The notes under the pieces: generated by a model | Told to the model about the DNA's origin: nothing | The model's input: the letters and a program-made list of their open reading frames with translations, nothing else | Databases searched by the model: none | Assembly: GCF_016028255.1 (NCBI RefSeq) | Contig: NZ_CP065707.1 | Span: 1,379,001 to 1,443,000 of the forward strand | Reading direction: 5' to 3' | Length of the DNA stretch: 64,000 nucleotides | Source of the DNA: Streptococcus oralis | Lineage (GTDB): Bacteria; Bacillota; Bacilli; Lactobacillales; Streptococcaceae | Made by a program: the position numbers and the translations under genes | Shown: positions 1 to 13,095 of the stretch, in pieces | How positions within the stretch are numbered: the stretch's first letter is position 1 | How the letters are laid out: the number at the start of each line of letters is the position of its first letter

Positions 1-1031
1 TCACATCGATTCTGGTCAATCCCTTTGGCGGAGTGATTTCAGACCGTTTTTCGCGTCGCAAAATTTTGATGACGACGGACTTGATTTGCGGCATTCTCTG
101 TTTAGCTATTTCTTTCATCAGAGATGATAACTTGATGATTGCTGCCTTGATTTTTGCCAATATTGTTCAGGCGGTTGCCTTTGCATTTTCTCGTACAGCC
201 AACAAAGCCATTATAACTGAGGTTGTAGAGAAAGACGAGATAGTGACCTATAACTCTCGCTTGGAGTTAGTTTTGCAGGTTGTAGGTGTTAGCTCCCCTG
301 TACTTTCTTTCATCGTTTTACAATTTGCCAGTCTCCATATTACGCTCGTTTTAGATGCCATTAGTTTTTTCATCGCATTTACCTTAGTAGCTTTTCTCCC
401 CAAAAAAGAGACTCAGGAACAAGAGAAAAAGACTTTCAGCTGGAAAAATATTTTTGCTGATATGAAAGAAGGACTCGGCTATATCTGGCACCAGCAAGAA
501 ATCTTTTTCCTTTTGGTAGTTGCTTCCAGTGTTAATTTCTTTTTTGCAGCTTTTGAATTTCTCCTCCCTTTTTCAAATCGACTATACGGGATAGAAGGAG
601 CTTATGCAACTATTTTGACTATGGGCGCTATTGGTTCGATTATCGGAGCTCTTCTAGCTAGCAAAATAAAGGCAGGTGTTTATAATCTTTTGATTCTATT
701 GGCCTTGACTGGAGTTGGGGTTTTTATGATGGGGTTACCATTGCCAACTTTTCTTTCCTTTTCTGGAAATTTAGTTTGTGAACTGTTTATGACGATATTT
801 AATATTCACTTTTTTACTCAGGTGCAAACAAAGGTTGAGGGGGAATACTTGGGAAGAGTACTAAGCACCATTTTTACCTTAGCCATCCTATTTATGCCGA
901 TTGCAAAAGGCTTTATGACAGTGCTACCAAGTGTACATCTCTCTTCTTTTCTGATAATTGGAAGCGGTGTTATCATCTTGTCTTGTTTATCCCTCGTTTA
1001 TGTGCGAAGTCATTTTAAAAAAGAGTTATAA
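1..1031 (+). CDS. MFS-family transporter, 5' end missing
   Basis: The frame is open from the left edge (first full codon at position 3) to the stop at 1031, so the start lies outside the window. The first visible residues, NPFGGVISDRFSRRK, are the loop 2-3 motif of major facilitator transporters. About nine or ten hydrophobic segments follow, with a charged central loop around KKETQEQEKKTF that would separate the two six-helix halves. The family exports drugs or small molecules using the proton gradient; the substrate cannot be told here. The gene ends in a wobble-paired hairpin at 1073-1098 and is not coupled to ligA. Membrane transporter assignment is firm; the specific role is unknown. Confidence 0.85.
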   Translation, partial: TSILVNPFGGVISDRFSRRKILMTTDLICGILCLAISFIRDDNLMIAALIFANIVQAVAFAFSRTANKAIITEVVEKDEIVTYNSRLELVLQVVGVSSPVLSFIVLQFASLHITLVLDAISFFIAFTLVAFLPKKETQEQEKKTFSWKNIFADMKEGLGYIWHQQEIFFLLVVASSVNFFFAAFEFLLPFSNRLYGIEGAYATILTMGAIGSIIGALLASKIKAGVYNLLILLALTGVGVFMMGLPLPTFLSFSGNLVCELFMTIFNIHFFTQVQTKVEGEYLGRVLSTIFTLAILFMPIAKGFMTVLPSVHLSSFLIIGSGVIILSCLSLVYVRSHFKKEL

Positions 1032-1084
1032 TTTCTTTTTTTAAGAAAATATTTCACTACGAATCATTTTTCAGTCCTTCTCTA

Positions 1085-3079
<1,995 letters not shown>

Positions 3080-3233
3080 AGAATAGTTGAAAACTAGATG
3101 TTAGATAGTCTGGAACTGTCTCTCCTGATGTGTTTTGACATGGTTAAAATCTGTTGTCCATCGTGATGAAATGCCAACTGAATCCATCAGAATCAAATAA
3201 AATTAAAATAGAAATTAGAAATTAGGAAAAAAC

Positions 3234-5519
3234 ATGTACAATTATCCCGTTCTTCTCCATTTTCATAGAAAAAATGGAGATTATACAGCTTGCTCATTCA
3301 GCACAGACCGAGATGAAAACAAAAGCTCTTTAACTTCAGAGACCACTTATTTTGGTCTTCAGTTTTCTTTTACCGTGACCAGTCAGGAGAAGGTGGATAG
3401 TTTCACCTTCAAAGCCGAGATAGATGGTGTATTAAAAGAATATCTTGTACGTTTTAACTACTATCCCTTGCTGACAGAAGCATGGATTTTAGAGGGAGAC
3501 GAGACTGTGTATTACTCAGAAAATCCAGCTATTGCTAGTCCATATTATAAGGATCAGAATCCATTTGCCTTTGATAAAGCCATCCATAGCGCAAGCTTTG
3601 ATCATCACTGGGGATACCAAGGAGAACTAGGTTACAGCCTTTCAGATTATCAGACAAGCTTTAAACTTTGGGCTCCAACAGCTACAGCTGTTCAGGTGGT
3701 TGTCTATGAAAACACTAGTAACGATGCACCGATTTGGAAAACCTTTAATCTAGAGCGTGGTAATAGCTATTCATACAGTCATAAGTACAATACCATTGGT
3801 GTTTGGAGTCTAGACTTAGATGAAAATCTTGCTGGTAAGGCTTATCAGTATCAAATTGAATTTCCTCACCACCAGACTTTGACGAGAGACCCTTACACGA
3901 TTGCTACAAGTCCTGACGGAAAACGTTCCGTAATTCTTTCTCATCAAGACAGACAAGTAGAAGGATTCAAAGTCAAACATGGGACAGAAGCTCCATGGCG
4001 TTTGGAGAATCCATGTAAAGCAGTTATCTGTGAAATGCATATTCGTGATTTTACCAAATCGCCTACATCTGGTGTTCCTGAAGAACTCCGCGGAACCTTC
4101 CTTGGGGCTGCACAGACAGGAACGACTAACCAATTCGGCCAAGCAACCGCCTTTGACTATATCAAAGAACTTGGATGCAACTATGTTCAACTTCAACCGA
4201 TATTTGATCACCATAAGGAATATGACGAGAACGGAAATGTAACATATAACTGGGGTTATGACCCTCAAAACTACAACGCACCAGAAACGAGTTTCTCTAG
4301 CAATCCAGATGATCCTGGACAAGTTATTCGAGACCTCAAGACCATGATTCAGGCTTATCATGATGCAGGAATCGGTGTCATTATGGATGTCGTTTACAAC
4401 CATACCTTTTCAACAGTTGACGCTCCATTCCAGACAACTGTTCCCGATTATTTCTATCGTATGAATCGTGATGGAACTTTTCAAAACGGTACGGGAGTAG
4501 GAAATGAAACTGCAAGTGAACACGAGATGTTCCGCAAGTATATGATTGATTCCATCCTTTATTGGGTGAAAGAATACAATATTGACGGTTTCCGTTTCGA
4601 CTTGATGGGCATTCATGATGTCAAAACTATGCAGGCAATTCGTTGGGCACTGGATGAGGTCGATCCGCGTATTCTCACTTATGGAGAAGGCTGGGATATG
4701 GGAACAGGTCTTGCTCCTTATGACAAGGCTAAGAAGGATAACGCCTATCAGATGCCAAATATAGGTTTCTTTAACGATAATCAGCGTGATGCGATCAAAG
4801 GAGGAGAAGTTTATGGAGCAATCAAATCAGGATTTGTGAGTGGTGCTGCTACAGAACCAATCGTCGCCAAGGCCATTCTTGGTAGCCGAGAGTTGGGATC
4901 TTATCTCAGTCCAAACCAGGTTCTCAACTATGTTGAAGCTCATGACAATTACAATCTTCATGACTTGCTAGCAACCCTTCATCCTGATAAGAGTTCCGAC
5001 CAGATTATGCGCAAGGTTGAGACAGCGACAGCTATGAATCTTCTCATGCAAGGAATGGCCTTTATAGAACTAGGTCAAGAGTTTGGACGAACTAAGTTGA
5101 TTCCAACTGGTGAACATGGAGAACTAACTCCTGCAGACCGAGAACGTGCTATGAATAGCTATAATGCTCCGGACAGTGTTAACCAAGTCAACTGGGATCT
5201 GATCAATGAACGCCAAGACAGCATTGAGTTTATTCGTCAGATTATCCGCCTAAAAACGCAAATCAGTGCCTTCTCTTATCCAACATATGAAGAAATTTAC
5301 CGTCATGTCTTTGTCCATACAGCTGCTGAGAATAGTGGCTGGATTGTTTACGAGATTCACGGTGGATCAGAACATCTATTAGTGGTATTTAATGCTAAGG
5401 GAACCTCCTTCTACTTTGAAAATGCAGGTAAGCTTGAAATGTTCCTTACCAACAGTCGTTCAAAACGAGAAAATGTTATTGATGATATTAGTGTCGCAGT
5501 TTTAAAAGTGCTCTCATAA
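3234..5519 (+). CDS. pulA: Type I pullulanase (glycogen/starch debranching)
   Basis: Hydrolyses alpha-1,6 links in pullulan-like branches of glycogen or maltodextrin. The 761 residues begin with an N-terminal beta-sandwich region and a CBM48-like part (LWAPTATAVQVVVYE), then a GH13 barrel with the type I signature YNWGYDPQNYN, region I DVVYNHT, region II GFRFDLMG (nucleophile Asp), region III YGEGWD (acid Glu) and region IV EAHDN. There is no signal peptide and no LPXTG anchor, so it acts in the cytoplasm, unlike the surface pullulanases SpuA/PulA of streptococci. Lying just ahead of gapN and the glycogen operon, it probably debranches internally stored or imported glucan. A hairpin terminator follows at 5531. 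Confidence 0.95.
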   Translation: MYNYPVLLHFHRKNGDYTACSFSTDRDENKSSLTSETTYFGLQFSFTVTSQEKVDSFTFKAEIDGVLKEYLVRFNYYPLLTEAWILEGDETVYYSENPAIASPYYKDQNPFAFDKAIHSASFDHHWGYQGELGYSLSDYQTSFKLWAPTATAVQVVVYENTSNDAPIWKTFNLERGNSYSYSHKYNTIGVWSLDLDENLAGKAYQYQIEFPHHQTLTRDPYTIATSPDGKRSVILSHQDRQVEGFKVKHGTEAPWRLENPCKAVICEMHIRDFTKSPTSGVPEELRGTFLGAAQTGTTNQFGQATAFDYIKELGCNYVQLQPIFDHHKEYDENGNVTYNWGYDPQNYNAPETSFSSNPDDPGQVIRDLKTMIQAYHDAGIGVIMDVVYNHTFSTVDAPFQTTVPDYFYRMNRDGTFQNGTGVGNETASEHEMFRKYMIDSILYWVKEYNIDGFRFDLMGIHDVKTMQAIRWALDEVDPRILTYGEGWDMGTGLAPYDKAKKDNAYQMPNIGFFNDNQRDAIKGGEVYGAIKSGFVSGAATEPIVAKAILGSRELGSYLSPNQVLNYVEAHDNYNLHDLLATLHPDKSSDQIMRKVETATAMNLLMQGMAFIELGQEFGRTKLIPTGEHGELTPADRERAMNSYNAPDSVNQVNWDLINERQDSIEFIRQIIRLKTQISAFSYPTYEEIYRHVFVHTAAENSGWIVYEIHGGSEHLLVVFNAKGTSFYFENAGKLEMFLTNSRSKRENVIDDISVAVLKVLS

Positions 5520-5530
5520 ATTAATGTAGT

Positions 5531-5562
5531 AAAAAGGGTTAGATTATCTAATCCTTTTTGTC
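5531..5562 (+). terminator. Rho-independent terminator of pulA
   Basis: AAAAAGG.TTAGAT pairs with TCTAA.CCTTTTT around a short loop, ending in a T run at about 5556-5559. Confidence 0.8.
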
Positions 5563-5656
5563 ATTTATGAGATTTTTAATGAAGAGTAGAATTAAGTTTC
5601 AAATAATTTGAAGGATCAAGATTGTGAAAAAAATCTCAATTTTTTCACAAAAAGGG

Positions 5657-5684
5657 TTGTAATTTTCTGAAAATTTGATAAAAT
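5657..5684 (+). promoter_or_regulatory. Candidate gapN promoter
   Basis: TTGTAA (5657-5662), 16-base spacer, TAAAAT (5679-5684). It lies 30 bases upstream of the gapN start and downstream of the pulA terminator. Confidence 0.55.
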
Positions 5685-5714
5685 AAGTCTTAATAATTTT
5701 CAGGAGGAAGAAAA

Positions 5715-7139
5715 TTGGCAAGATATCAGAATTTAGTAAATGGAAATTGGAAATCATCTGAAAAGGAAATTACAATCTATTCACCCATTAATCAGGAAAA
5801 GCTGGGGACAGTACCAGCTATGAGTCAGGCTGAAGTAGATGAGGCTATGAAAGCTGCGCGTGCAGCTCTCCCAGCATGGCGTGATTTAGCACCAGTTGAA
5901 CGTGCAGCCTATCTGCATAAGGTAGCAGCTATTTTAGAACGCGATAAAGAAAAAATTGGTACAATTCTTGCCAAAGAGGTTGCCAAAGGGATAAAAGCAG
6001 CCATTGGAGAAGTAGTACGTACAGCAGATTTGATTCGTTTTGCTGCTGAAGAAGGTCTCCGTATCACTGGACAAGCAATGGAAGGGGGCGGTTTTGAAGC
6101 TGCAAGTAAAAACAAACTAGCCGTTGTTCGTCGTGAGCCAGTTGGTGTCGTTTTAGCTATCGCGCCATTTAACTATCCAGTTAACCTTTCTGGATCTAAG
6201 ATTGCTCCAGCTTTGATTGCAGGGAATGTCGTCATGTTTAAACCGCCAACACAAGGATCTATCTCAGGTCTGTTATTAGCCAAGGCTTTTGATGAGGCAG
6301 GTATCCCAGCAGGAGTATTTAATACGATAACTGGACGTGGTTCTGAAATCGGTGACTACATCATTGAACACAAGGAAGTGAACTTCATTAACTTTACAGG
6401 TTCAACACCGATTGGTGAGCGAATCGGTCGTTTAGCTGGAATGCGTCCTATCATGCTTGAACTTGGTGGGAAAGATGCAGCTATTGTTCTCGAAGATGCA
6501 GACTTGGAACACGCAGCTAAACAAATCGTCGGTGGAGCCTTTAGCTATTCAGGACAACGTTGTACTGCTATCAAGCGTGTTTTGGTTGTGGAAAGTGTAG
6601 CGGATAAATTGGCTGAATTGCTCCAAGCTGAAGTTGCTAAGCTAACAGTCGGTGACCCATTTGACAATGCAGATATCACACCTGTTATTGATGATGCTTC
6701 AGCTGATTTCATCTGGGGATTGATTCAGGACGCTCAAGAAAAGGGTGCCAAAGCGCTCAGTCCAATCAAACGTGAGGGCAATCTCATTTGGCCAGGACTT
6801 TTTGATCATGTCACAAGAGATATGAAATTAGCATGGGAAGAACCGTTTGGACCTGTTCTCCCAATTATCCGTGTCGCTGATGCGGATGAAGCAGTAGCAA
6901 TTGCCAACGAATCTGAGTTCGGTCTTCAATCCTCTGTCTTTACAAATGACTTTAAGAAGGCATTTGAAATCGCTGAAAAGCTTGAAGTCGGTACTGTTCA
7001 TATTAATAACAAAACACAACGTGGACCAGATAATTTCCCATTCCTTGGTGTAAAGGGTTCTGGTGCAGGAGTGCAAGGGATTAAATACAGCATTGAAGCG
7101 ATGACAAATGTCAAATCCATCGTTTTTGATATGAAGTAA
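5715..7139 (+). CDS. gapN: Non-phosphorylating NADP-dependent glyceraldehyde-3-phosphate dehydrogenase
   Basis: Oxidises glyceraldehyde-3-phosphate irreversibly to 3-phosphoglycerate, making NADPH and bypassing the ATP-forming step. In streptococci this is a main NADPH source because the oxidative pentose branch is weak. The 474 residues are an aldehyde dehydrogenase with the catalytic glutamate in ELGGKDA and catalytic cysteine in SGQRCTAIKR (about residue 283); the cofactor-binding lysine lies in MFKPPTQGS. The start is a TTG (5715) behind a good AGGAGG site at 5702-5707; I see no better ATG. It is flanked by terminators on both sides, so it is a single-gene unit. Confidence 0.97.
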   Translation: MARYQNLVNGNWKSSEKEITIYSPINQEKLGTVPAMSQAEVDEAMKAARAALPAWRDLAPVERAAYLHKVAAILERDKEKIGTILAKEVAKGIKAAIGEVVRTADLIRFAAEEGLRITGQAMEGGGFEAASKNKLAVVRREPVGVVLAIAPFNYPVNLSGSKIAPALIAGNVVMFKPPTQGSISGLLLAKAFDEAGIPAGVFNTITGRGSEIGDYIIEHKEVNFINFTGSTPIGERIGRLAGMRPIMLELGGKDAAIVLEDADLEHAAKQIVGGAFSYSGQRCTAIKRVLVVESVADKLAELLQAEVAKLTVGDPFDNADITPVIDDASADFIWGLIQDAQEKGAKALSPIKREGNLIWPGLFDHVTRDMKLAWEEPFGPVLPIIRVADADEAVAIANESEFGLQSSVFTNDFKKAFEIAEKLEVGTVHINNKTQRGPDNFPFLGVKGSGAGVQGIKYSIEAMTNVKSIVFDMK

Positions 7140-7142
7140 TCT

Positions 7143-7178
7143 AAAAAATCAGGAATTTAGCTTCCTGATTTTTATTTT
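7143..7178 (+). terminator. Rho-independent terminator of gapN
   Basis: AAAAATCAGGAA pairs with TTCCTGATTTTT, followed by ATTTTTG. Confidence 0.85.
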
Positions 7179-7346
7179 TGCTCAAAAATTCAGTTAGAAT
7201 TTGAAAAATAACGAATGTTTTGATATTATATTAAAAAAATATATGTAAATCATTTGTTTTTTCAACAATTAAATGAAAAATTATATAATGTTAAAATATA
7301 TTTTCTAAAATTTTCAAGATATTTTTTAAGAAATTCCGTAAACTGC

Positions 7347-7375
7347 TTGAAAGTTCTTTTAAAAGATAGTATAAT
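7347..7375 (+). promoter_or_regulatory. Promoter of the glycogen operon
   Basis: TTGAAA (7347-7352), 17-base spacer, TATAAT (7370-7375): a near-consensus vegetative promoter. Confidence 0.8.
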
Positions 7376-7383
7376 AGAATTAT

Positions 7384-7397
7384 AGAAAACGCTTACA
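7384..7397 (+). promoter_or_regulatory. cre-like CcpA operator over the glgB transcription start
   Basis: AGAAAACGCTTACA matches the Gram-positive cre consensus TGWAANCGNTNWCA at 13 of 14 positions. It sits right after the -10, a position where CcpA normally represses. This suggests carbon-catabolite control of glycogen synthesis; it is an inference from sequence and position. Confidence 0.65.
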
Positions 7398-7414
7398 AAA
7401 AGAAAGGGGATTGG

Positions 7415-9343
7415 ATGAATAATCAAGAAGCATTGAGAACCTTCACTACTGGAGAAAATTTTCATCTTCAGCACTATCTAGGAGCACATAAAGAGGAAAA
7501 AGACGGAGAAATTGGTTTTACTTTCCGTGTTTGGGCACCTAACGCTCAGGCTGTGCACTTAGTTGGTGATTTTACAAACTGGACAGAGCACCAAATTCCT
7601 ATGGTACGGAATGAATCGGGTGTTTGGGAAGTCTTCACAAGTCTGGCTCATGAAGGGCAGATTTATAAGTATCATATCACGCGTGCAAATGGGCACCAGA
7701 TTATGAAAATTGATCCATTGGCGGTTCGTTTTGAAGCCCGCCCAGAGACTGGAGCCATCCTGACTGATATTCCAGAGAAAAAATGGAAAGATGGTCTTTG
7801 GCTGGCTAGGAGAAAACGCTGGGGCTTTTTTGAGAGACCAGTCAATATTTATGAAGCCCACGCTGGATCTTGGAAGAGAAATCCAGATGGTAGTCCATAC
7901 AGCTTTGCACAACTCAAGGAAGAACTCATTCCATACCTTGTTGAAATGAATTACACTCACATCGAGTTTATGCCTTTAATGGCTCACCCGCTTGGATTGA
8001 GTTGGGGCTACCAGCTTATGGGTTACTTTGCTATGGAGCATTCTTATGGGCGACCAGAGGAATTCCAAGATTTTGTTGAGGAATGTCATTTAAACAATAT
8101 TGGTGTAATTGTGGATTGGGTTCCAGGTCATTTTACCATCAACGATGACGCCCTTGCTTATTACGATGGAACACCAACTTTTGAATACCAAGACCACAAT
8201 AAGGCCCATAACTACGGTTGGGGAGCTCTTAACTTTGACCTTGGGAAGAATGAAGTCCAGTCCTTCTTGATTTCTAGCATTAAATTCTGGATTGAGTTTT
8301 ATCATTTAGACGGTATTCGAGTGGATGCAGTCAGCAATATGCTCTACCTAGACTATGATAATGCTCCTTGGACTCCAAACAAAGACGGTGGCAATCTCAA
8401 CTACGAAGGCTACTATTTCCTTCAACGTTTGAACACTGTTATCAAGTTAGCGCATCCAGATGTGATGATGATTGCAGAAGAAAGTTCATCAGCAACAAAG
8501 ATTACTGGTATGAAAGAAATGGGCGGTCTAGGATTTGACTACAAGTGGAATATGGGGTGGATGAACGACATTCTCCGTTTCTACGAGGAAGATCCGATTT
8601 ATCGTAAGTATGATTTTAATCTTGTGACATTCAGCTTTATGTATGTTTTCAACGAAAACTACCTCTTACCATTCTCGCATGATGAAGTCGTACATGGTAA
8701 GAAGAGCATGATGCACAAGATGTGGGGAGATCGATACAATCAATTTGCAGGACTACGCAATCTCTACACTTATCAGATTTGTCATCCAGGTAAGAAACTC
8801 TTGTTCATGGGAAGCGAATATGGTCAGTTCTTAGAGTGGAAGTCTGAGGAACAGCTAGAATGGTCTAACTTGGAAGATCCAATGAATGCTAAAATGAAAC
8901 ACTTCACTTCTCAACTCAATCAATTCTATAAAGAGCATCGTTGCCTTTGGGAAATTGACACCAGCTACGATGGCATCGAAATTATCGATGCGGATAATAG
9001 AGATCAGAGTGTCCTTTCCTTTATTCGTAAGAGTAAAAAGGGTGAAATGCTAGTCTGTGTCTTTAATATGGCGCCTGTTGAACGAAAAGACTTTACAATC
9101 GGACTTCCTGTCGCGGGAGTTTATGAAGAAGTTTGGAATACAGAATTGGAACAATGGGGTGGTGTCTGGAAAGAATACAACCAAACGGTTCAAACTCAAG
9201 AAGGATTATGGAAGGATTATGAGCAGACCTTGACCTTTACCTTGCCAGCTATGGGAGCAAGTATCTGGAAGATTAAACGTCGCTTGAAACCAACTAAAAC
9301 TGTCACAAATAAAACCCAAAAAGGAGTAGAAAATGAAGAATGA
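7415..9343 (+). CDS. glgB: 1,4-alpha-glucan (glycogen) branching enzyme GlgB
   Basis: Makes alpha-1,6 branches in growing glycogen. The 642 residues contain an N-terminal CBM48 domain ([18 protein letters not shown], about 35-50), then a GH13 barrel with DWVPGHF, the nucleophile region GIRVDAVSN, the acid glutamate in IAEESS and [12 protein letters not shown], and a C-terminal all-beta domain ending in a lysine-rich tail. The ATG at 7415 has AAAGGGG upstream. Its 3' end overlaps glgC by 11 bases, so the operon is translationally coupled. Confidence 0.97.
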   Translation: MNNQEALRTFTTGENFHLQHYLGAHKEEKDGEIGFTFRVWAPNAQAVHLVGDFTNWTEHQIPMVRNESGVWEVFTSLAHEGQIYKYHITRANGHQIMKIDPLAVRFEARPETGAILTDIPEKKWKDGLWLARRKRWGFFERPVNIYEAHAGSWKRNPDGSPYSFAQLKEELIPYLVEMNYTHIEFMPLMAHPLGLSWGYQLMGYFAMEHSYGRPEEFQDFVEECHLNNIGVIVDWVPGHFTINDDALAYYDGTPTFEYQDHNKAHNYGWGALNFDLGKNEVQSFLISSIKFWIEFYHLDGIRVDAVSNMLYLDYDNAPWTPNKDGGNLNYEGYYFLQRLNTVIKLAHPDVMMIAEESSSATKITGMKEMGGLGFDYKWNMGWMNDILRFYEEDPIYRKYDFNLVTFSFMYVFNENYLLPFSHDEVVHGKKSMMHKMWGDRYNQFAGLRNLYTYQICHPGKKLLFMGSEYGQFLEWKSEEQLEWSNLEDPMNAKMKHFTSQLNQFYKEHRCLWEIDTSYDGIEIIDADNRDQSVLSFIRKSKKGEMLVCVFNMAPVERKDFTIGLPVAGVYEEVWNTELEQWGGVWKEYNQTVQTQEGLWKDYEQTLTFTLPAMGASIWKIKRRLKPTKTVTNKTQKGVENEE

Positions 9344-10475
9344 AATGCTAGCTTTGATCCTTGCCGGTGGGCAAGGAACACGTCTCGGAAAACTCACTCA
9401 AAGCATTGCCAAACCAGCAGTGCAATTCGGTGGGCGCTACCGTATCATTGACTTTGCGCTTTCAAACTGTGCTAACTCTGGGATTCACAACGTCGGTGTT
9501 ATTACGCAGTATCAACCTCTTGCCTTAAATAACCATATTGGAAATGGTTCGAGCTGGGGTCTGGATGGAATTAACACAGGTGTTTCTATTCTTCAACCCT
9601 ACTCTGCAAGCGAGGGAAATCGTTGGTTTGAAGGAACTAGCCACGCTATCTACCAAAATATTGACTACATCGACAGTGTCAATCCTGAATATGTTCTGAT
9701 CCTTTCTGGTGACCATATTTACAAGATGGACTATGATGACATGCTCCAATCACATAAGGACAACAATGCCAGCTTGACAGTAGCTGTCCTAGACGTACCT
9801 CTCAAAGAAGCTAGCCGTTTTGGTATCATGAATACAGACGCCAATAACCGTATCGTTGAATTCGAAGAAAAACCTGCTCAACCTAAGTCTACAAAGGCTT
9901 CTATGGGGATTTATATTTTTGACTGGAAACGACTTCGCAATATGCTTGTTGCTGCTGAAAAGAGCAAGGTAGATATGTCAGACTTTGGTAAAAACGTTAT
10001 TCCAAATTACCTTGAGTCTGGAGAAAGTGTCTATGCTTATGAATTCAAAGGCTACTGGAAAGACGTTGGTACTATCGAGTCTCTATGGGAAGCGAATATG
10101 GAATACATTGATCCAAACAACGCTTTGGATAGTCGTGATCGTCAGTGGAAAATCTACTCACGCAACTTGATTTCACCACCAAACTTTATTGGAAAACACG
10201 CTCATGTAGAAGATTCTTTAGTTGTGGATGGCTGTCTCGTGGATGGAACTGTTAAGCATTCCATTCTCTCAACAGAAGCGCAAGTACGTGAGGGTGCTGA
10301 AGTAGTAGACTCTGTAATCATGAGTGGTGCCATTATCGGAAAAGGTGCAAAAATTAAACGTGCCATCATTGGTGAAGGTGCTGTTATTTCTGAAGGTGTC
10401 GAAATTGATGGAACAGACGAAGTACAAGTAGTAGGATATGATGAAGTAGTGGGGGTAGCAACAGATGAAGATTGA
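9333..10475 (+). CDS. glgC: Glucose-1-phosphate adenylyltransferase, catalytic subunit GlgC
   Basis: Forms ADP-glucose from glucose-1-phosphate and ATP, the committed step of bacterial glycogen synthesis. The 380 residues have the nucleotidyltransferase signature [13 protein letters not shown] near the N terminus, FEEKPAQPK in the sugar-binding region and [10 protein letters not shown]. The C-terminal third is a left-handed beta-helix with hexapeptide repeats (for example [18 protein letters not shown]). It overlaps both glgB and glgD. In Firmicutes GlgC works as a mixed GlgC-GlgD enzyme, fitting the adjacent glgD. Confidence 0.97.
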   Translation: MKNEMLALILAGGQGTRLGKLTQSIAKPAVQFGGRYRIIDFALSNCANSGIHNVGVITQYQPLALNNHIGNGSSWGLDGINTGVSILQPYSASEGNRWFEGTSHAIYQNIDYIDSVNPEYVLILSGDHIYKMDYDDMLQSHKDNNASLTVAVLDVPLKEASRFGIMNTDANNRIVEFEEKPAQPKSTKASMGIYIFDWKRLRNMLVAAEKSKVDMSDFGKNVIPNYLESGESVYAYEFKGYWKDVGTIESLWEANMEYIDPNNALDSRDRQWKIYSRNLISPPNFIGKHAHVEDSLVVDGCLVDGTVKHSILSTEAQVREGAEVVDSVIMSGAIIGKGAKIKRAIIGEGAVISEGVEIDGTDEVQVVGYDEVVGVATDED

Positions 10476-11604
10476 TAAATATTCAGCCATTTTAGGAAAC
10501 ACCGTTGGTTTTCATGATATGTCAACTTTGACAGATCATCGTCCAGTAGCCAGCTTGCCATTTGGAGCAAAATATCGTCTGATTGACTTCCCTCTTTCTA
10601 GCCTTGCAAATGCTGGTGTTCGTAGTGTCTTTGGAATTTTCCAACAAGATAATATCAGTTCAGTCTTTGACCACATTCGTTCAGGACGTGAGTGGGGCTT
10701 ATCTACCCTTCTCAGTCACTACTATCTAGGTATTTATAATACGCGTGTTGAAAGTAGCACAGTTGGGAAAGAATATTACCAACAGCTTCTCACTTATTTG
10801 AAACGTTCAGGATCAAATCAGACGGTTGCACTTAACTGTGATATCGTGGTGAATATTGACCTCAATCAAGTATTCCATTTACATACTACTGCTGGGCGTC
10901 CAATTACGGTTGTTTATAAGAAATTACCTAAAAAGGATATTTCAGATGTTAATGCTATCTTAGAAATCGATGAAACAGACCATGTTCTTTCCCACAAACT
11001 TTTTGATAGCAAGTCAACGGATGAACTTTTCAATATGTCTACAGATATATTCGTCGTTGATACTCCGTGGTTGATTAAGCGTTTGGAAGAAGAAGTTCAA
11101 AAAGAATACCCAGAAAAATTACGCTATGTTTTACGTGAGTTGGCAGCTAAAGAAGGTGCTTTTGCTTATGAATACACTGGCTACCTAGCCAATATTCACT
11201 CTGTTCAATCCTATTATCAAGCCAATATTGATATGCTGGAGTCTCAAAAATTCTACTCTCTCTTCTCACCTAACCAAAAGATTTATACCAAGGTTAAGAA
11301 CGAAGAACCAACTTACTACTCAAATACCTCTAAGGTAAGTACTTCGCAGTTCGCCTCTGGTAGTATCATAGAGGGTGAAGTAGTTCAGTCGGTCCTATCA
11401 CGTAATATTCACGTTCATAAGGATAGTCTAGTTAAAGACAGCCTTCTCTTCCCACGTGTTGTGATTGGTCAAGGTGCCCAAGTTGAGTATGCAATCTTGG
11501 ACAAAGGGGTTGAAGTTGCTGACGGTGTCGTTATTCGCGGTACTGCAGAACACCCAGTTGTAGTCAAAAAAGGCGAAAAAGTTACAGAGGATATTCATTC
11601 ATGA
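10465..11604 (+). CDS. glgD: Glucose-1-phosphate adenylyltransferase, regulatory subunit GlgD
   Basis: A 379-residue GlgC paralogue that in Firmicutes is weakly active or inactive alone and boosts GlgC in a hetero-oligomer. The N-terminal catalytic loop is degenerate ([20 protein letters not shown]) and lacks the GGxGTRL motif seen in GlgC. The C-terminal hexapeptide helix is kept. It overlaps glgC by 11 bases and glgA by 4 bases (ATGA), so all four genes are coupled. Confidence 0.95.
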   Translation: MKIDKYSAILGNTVGFHDMSTLTDHRPVASLPFGAKYRLIDFPLSSLANAGVRSVFGIFQQDNISSVFDHIRSGREWGLSTLLSHYYLGIYNTRVESSTVGKEYYQQLLTYLKRSGSNQTVALNCDIVVNIDLNQVFHLHTTAGRPITVVYKKLPKKDISDVNAILEIDETDHVLSHKLFDSKSTDELFNMSTDIFVVDTPWLIKRLEEEVQKEYPEKLRYVLRELAAKEGAFAYEYTGYLANIHSVQSYYQANIDMLESQKFYSLFSPNQKIYTKVKNEEPTYYSNTSKVSTSQFASGSIIEGEVVQSVLSRNIHVHKDSLVKDSLLFPRVVIGQGAQVEYAILDKGVEVADGVVIRGTAEHPVVVKKGEKVTEDIHS

Positions 11605-13034
11605 AAATTTTATTCGTAGCAGCAGAGGGTGCGCCCTTTTCAAAAACAGGTGGTTTGGGAGACGTCATTGGCGCTCTTCCCAAATCACTGGTAAAGGCAG
11701 GGCACGAAGTTGCGGTTGTCTTACCTTACTATGACATGGTAGAGGCTAAGTTCGGCGACCAGATTGAGGATGTTCTTCACTTTGAAGTGAGTGTGGGATG
11801 GCGCAGACAGTACTGTGGTATTAAGAAGACCGTCTTAAATGGTGTTACCTTCTACTTCGTAGACAATCAAACTTATTTCTTCCGAGGTCATGTTTACGGA
11901 GATTTCGATGATGGTGAACGCTTTGCCTTCTTCCAACTGGCTGCTCTTGAAGCCATGGAGCGAATTGATTTCATTCCAGATATTCTCCATGTCCATGATT
12001 ATCACACCGCTATGATTCCTTTTCTCTTGAAGGAAAAATACAGATGGATTCAGGCATATCAAGGAATCAGAACTGTTTTAACTATTCATAATTTGGAATT
12101 CCAAGGTCAATTTTCTGAAGGAATGTTGTGGGATTTGTTTGGAGTCGGTTTTGAACGTTACGCTGATGGGACCCTTCGTTGGAATGATTGTCTAAACTGG
12201 ATGAAAGCTGGTATCCTATACGCGGATCGTGTCTCAACCGTATCGCCTAGCTATGCACATGAGATTATGACTAGTCAGTTCGGTTGTGGCTTGGATCAGA
12301 TTCTTAGAATGGAGTCTGGCAAGGTTTCTGGTATTGTTAATGGAATCGATACCGATCTCTATAATCCAGAGACAGATGCTCTTTTAGACCATCATTTTGA
12401 TAAGGATGATTTGTCTGGAAAAGCACAAAACAAAGCAAAATTGCAAGAGAGAGTTGGTCTACCTGTGCGAGCAGATGTTCCGCTAGTTGGGATTGTCTCT
12501 CGTTTGACACGCCAAAAAGGATTTGATGTCGTTGTAGAAAGCTTGCATCGTTTCTTACAAGAGGACGTTCAAATAGTCCTTTTAGGAACAGGCGATCCTG
12601 CTTTTGAACATTCTTTCTCATGGTTTGCTCAAGTCTATCCTGACAAGCTATCAGCAAATATCACTTTTGACGTCAAACTTGCTCAAGAAATCTACGCAGC
12701 CTGTGATCTCTTCCTCATGCCAAGTCGTTTTGAACCATGCGGCTTGTCTCAAATGATGGCTATGCGTTATGGAACTCTACCATTGGTTCATGAAGTGGGT
12801 GGACTAAGAGATACAGTTCAAGCCTTCAATCCGATCGAAGGAACTGGTACTGGATTTAGCTTTGACAATTTAACACCATACTGGCTTAACTGGAGTTTCC
12901 AAACAGCATTGGATGTTTATAAGAACCAGCCAGACGTTTGGAAAAATCTACAAAAACAAGCTATGGAATGTGATTTCTCATGGGATACAGCCTGCAAGTC
13001 TTATCTTGACTTGTACCATAGTCTAGTCAACTAA
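11601..13034 (+). CDS. glgA: Glycogen synthase GlgA (ADP-glucose)
   Basis: Adds glucose from ADP-glucose to the growing alpha-1,4 chain. The 477 residues form a GT5 glycosyltransferase of two Rossmann domains: [14 protein letters not shown] at the N terminus binds ADP-glucose, HVHDYHTA lies in domain one, [13 protein letters not shown] opens domain two, and the catalytic loop is [17 protein letters not shown]. It is the last gene of the operon, ending in a strong terminator at 13040. Confidence 0.97.
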   Translation: MKILFVAAEGAPFSKTGGLGDVIGALPKSLVKAGHEVAVVLPYYDMVEAKFGDQIEDVLHFEVSVGWRRQYCGIKKTVLNGVTFYFVDNQTYFFRGHVYGDFDDGERFAFFQLAALEAMERIDFIPDILHVHDYHTAMIPFLLKEKYRWIQAYQGIRTVLTIHNLEFQGQFSEGMLWDLFGVGFERYADGTLRWNDCLNWMKAGILYADRVSTVSPSYAHEIMTSQFGCGLDQILRMESGKVSGIVNGIDTDLYNPETDALLDHHFDKDDLSGKAQNKAKLQERVGLPVRADVPLVGIVSRLTRQKGFDVVVESLHRFLQEDVQIVLLGTGDPAFEHSFSWFAQVYPDKLSANITFDVKLAQEIYAACDLFLMPSRFEPCGLSQMMAMRYGTLPLVHEVGGLRDTVQAFNPIEGTGTGFSFDNLTPYWLNWSFQTALDVYKNQPDVWKNLQKQAMECDFSWDTACKSYLDLYHSLVN

Positions 13035-13039
13035 TAGAT

Positions 13040-13069
13040 AAAATCGTATGATTCTTTCATACGATTTTT
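13040..13069 (+). terminator. Rho-independent terminator of the glycogen operon
   Basis: AAATCGTATGA (13041-13051) pairs perfectly with TCATACGATTT (13057-13067), followed by a short T run. Confidence 0.88.
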
Positions 13070-13095
13070 GGGCTGTTTAGAAAAGAGGAGAAGTG

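Noticed and set aside
3816..4403. 195-residue minus-strand frame inside pulA
   Set aside because: Lies fully within the conserved GH13 domain; composition is that of an antisense shadow.
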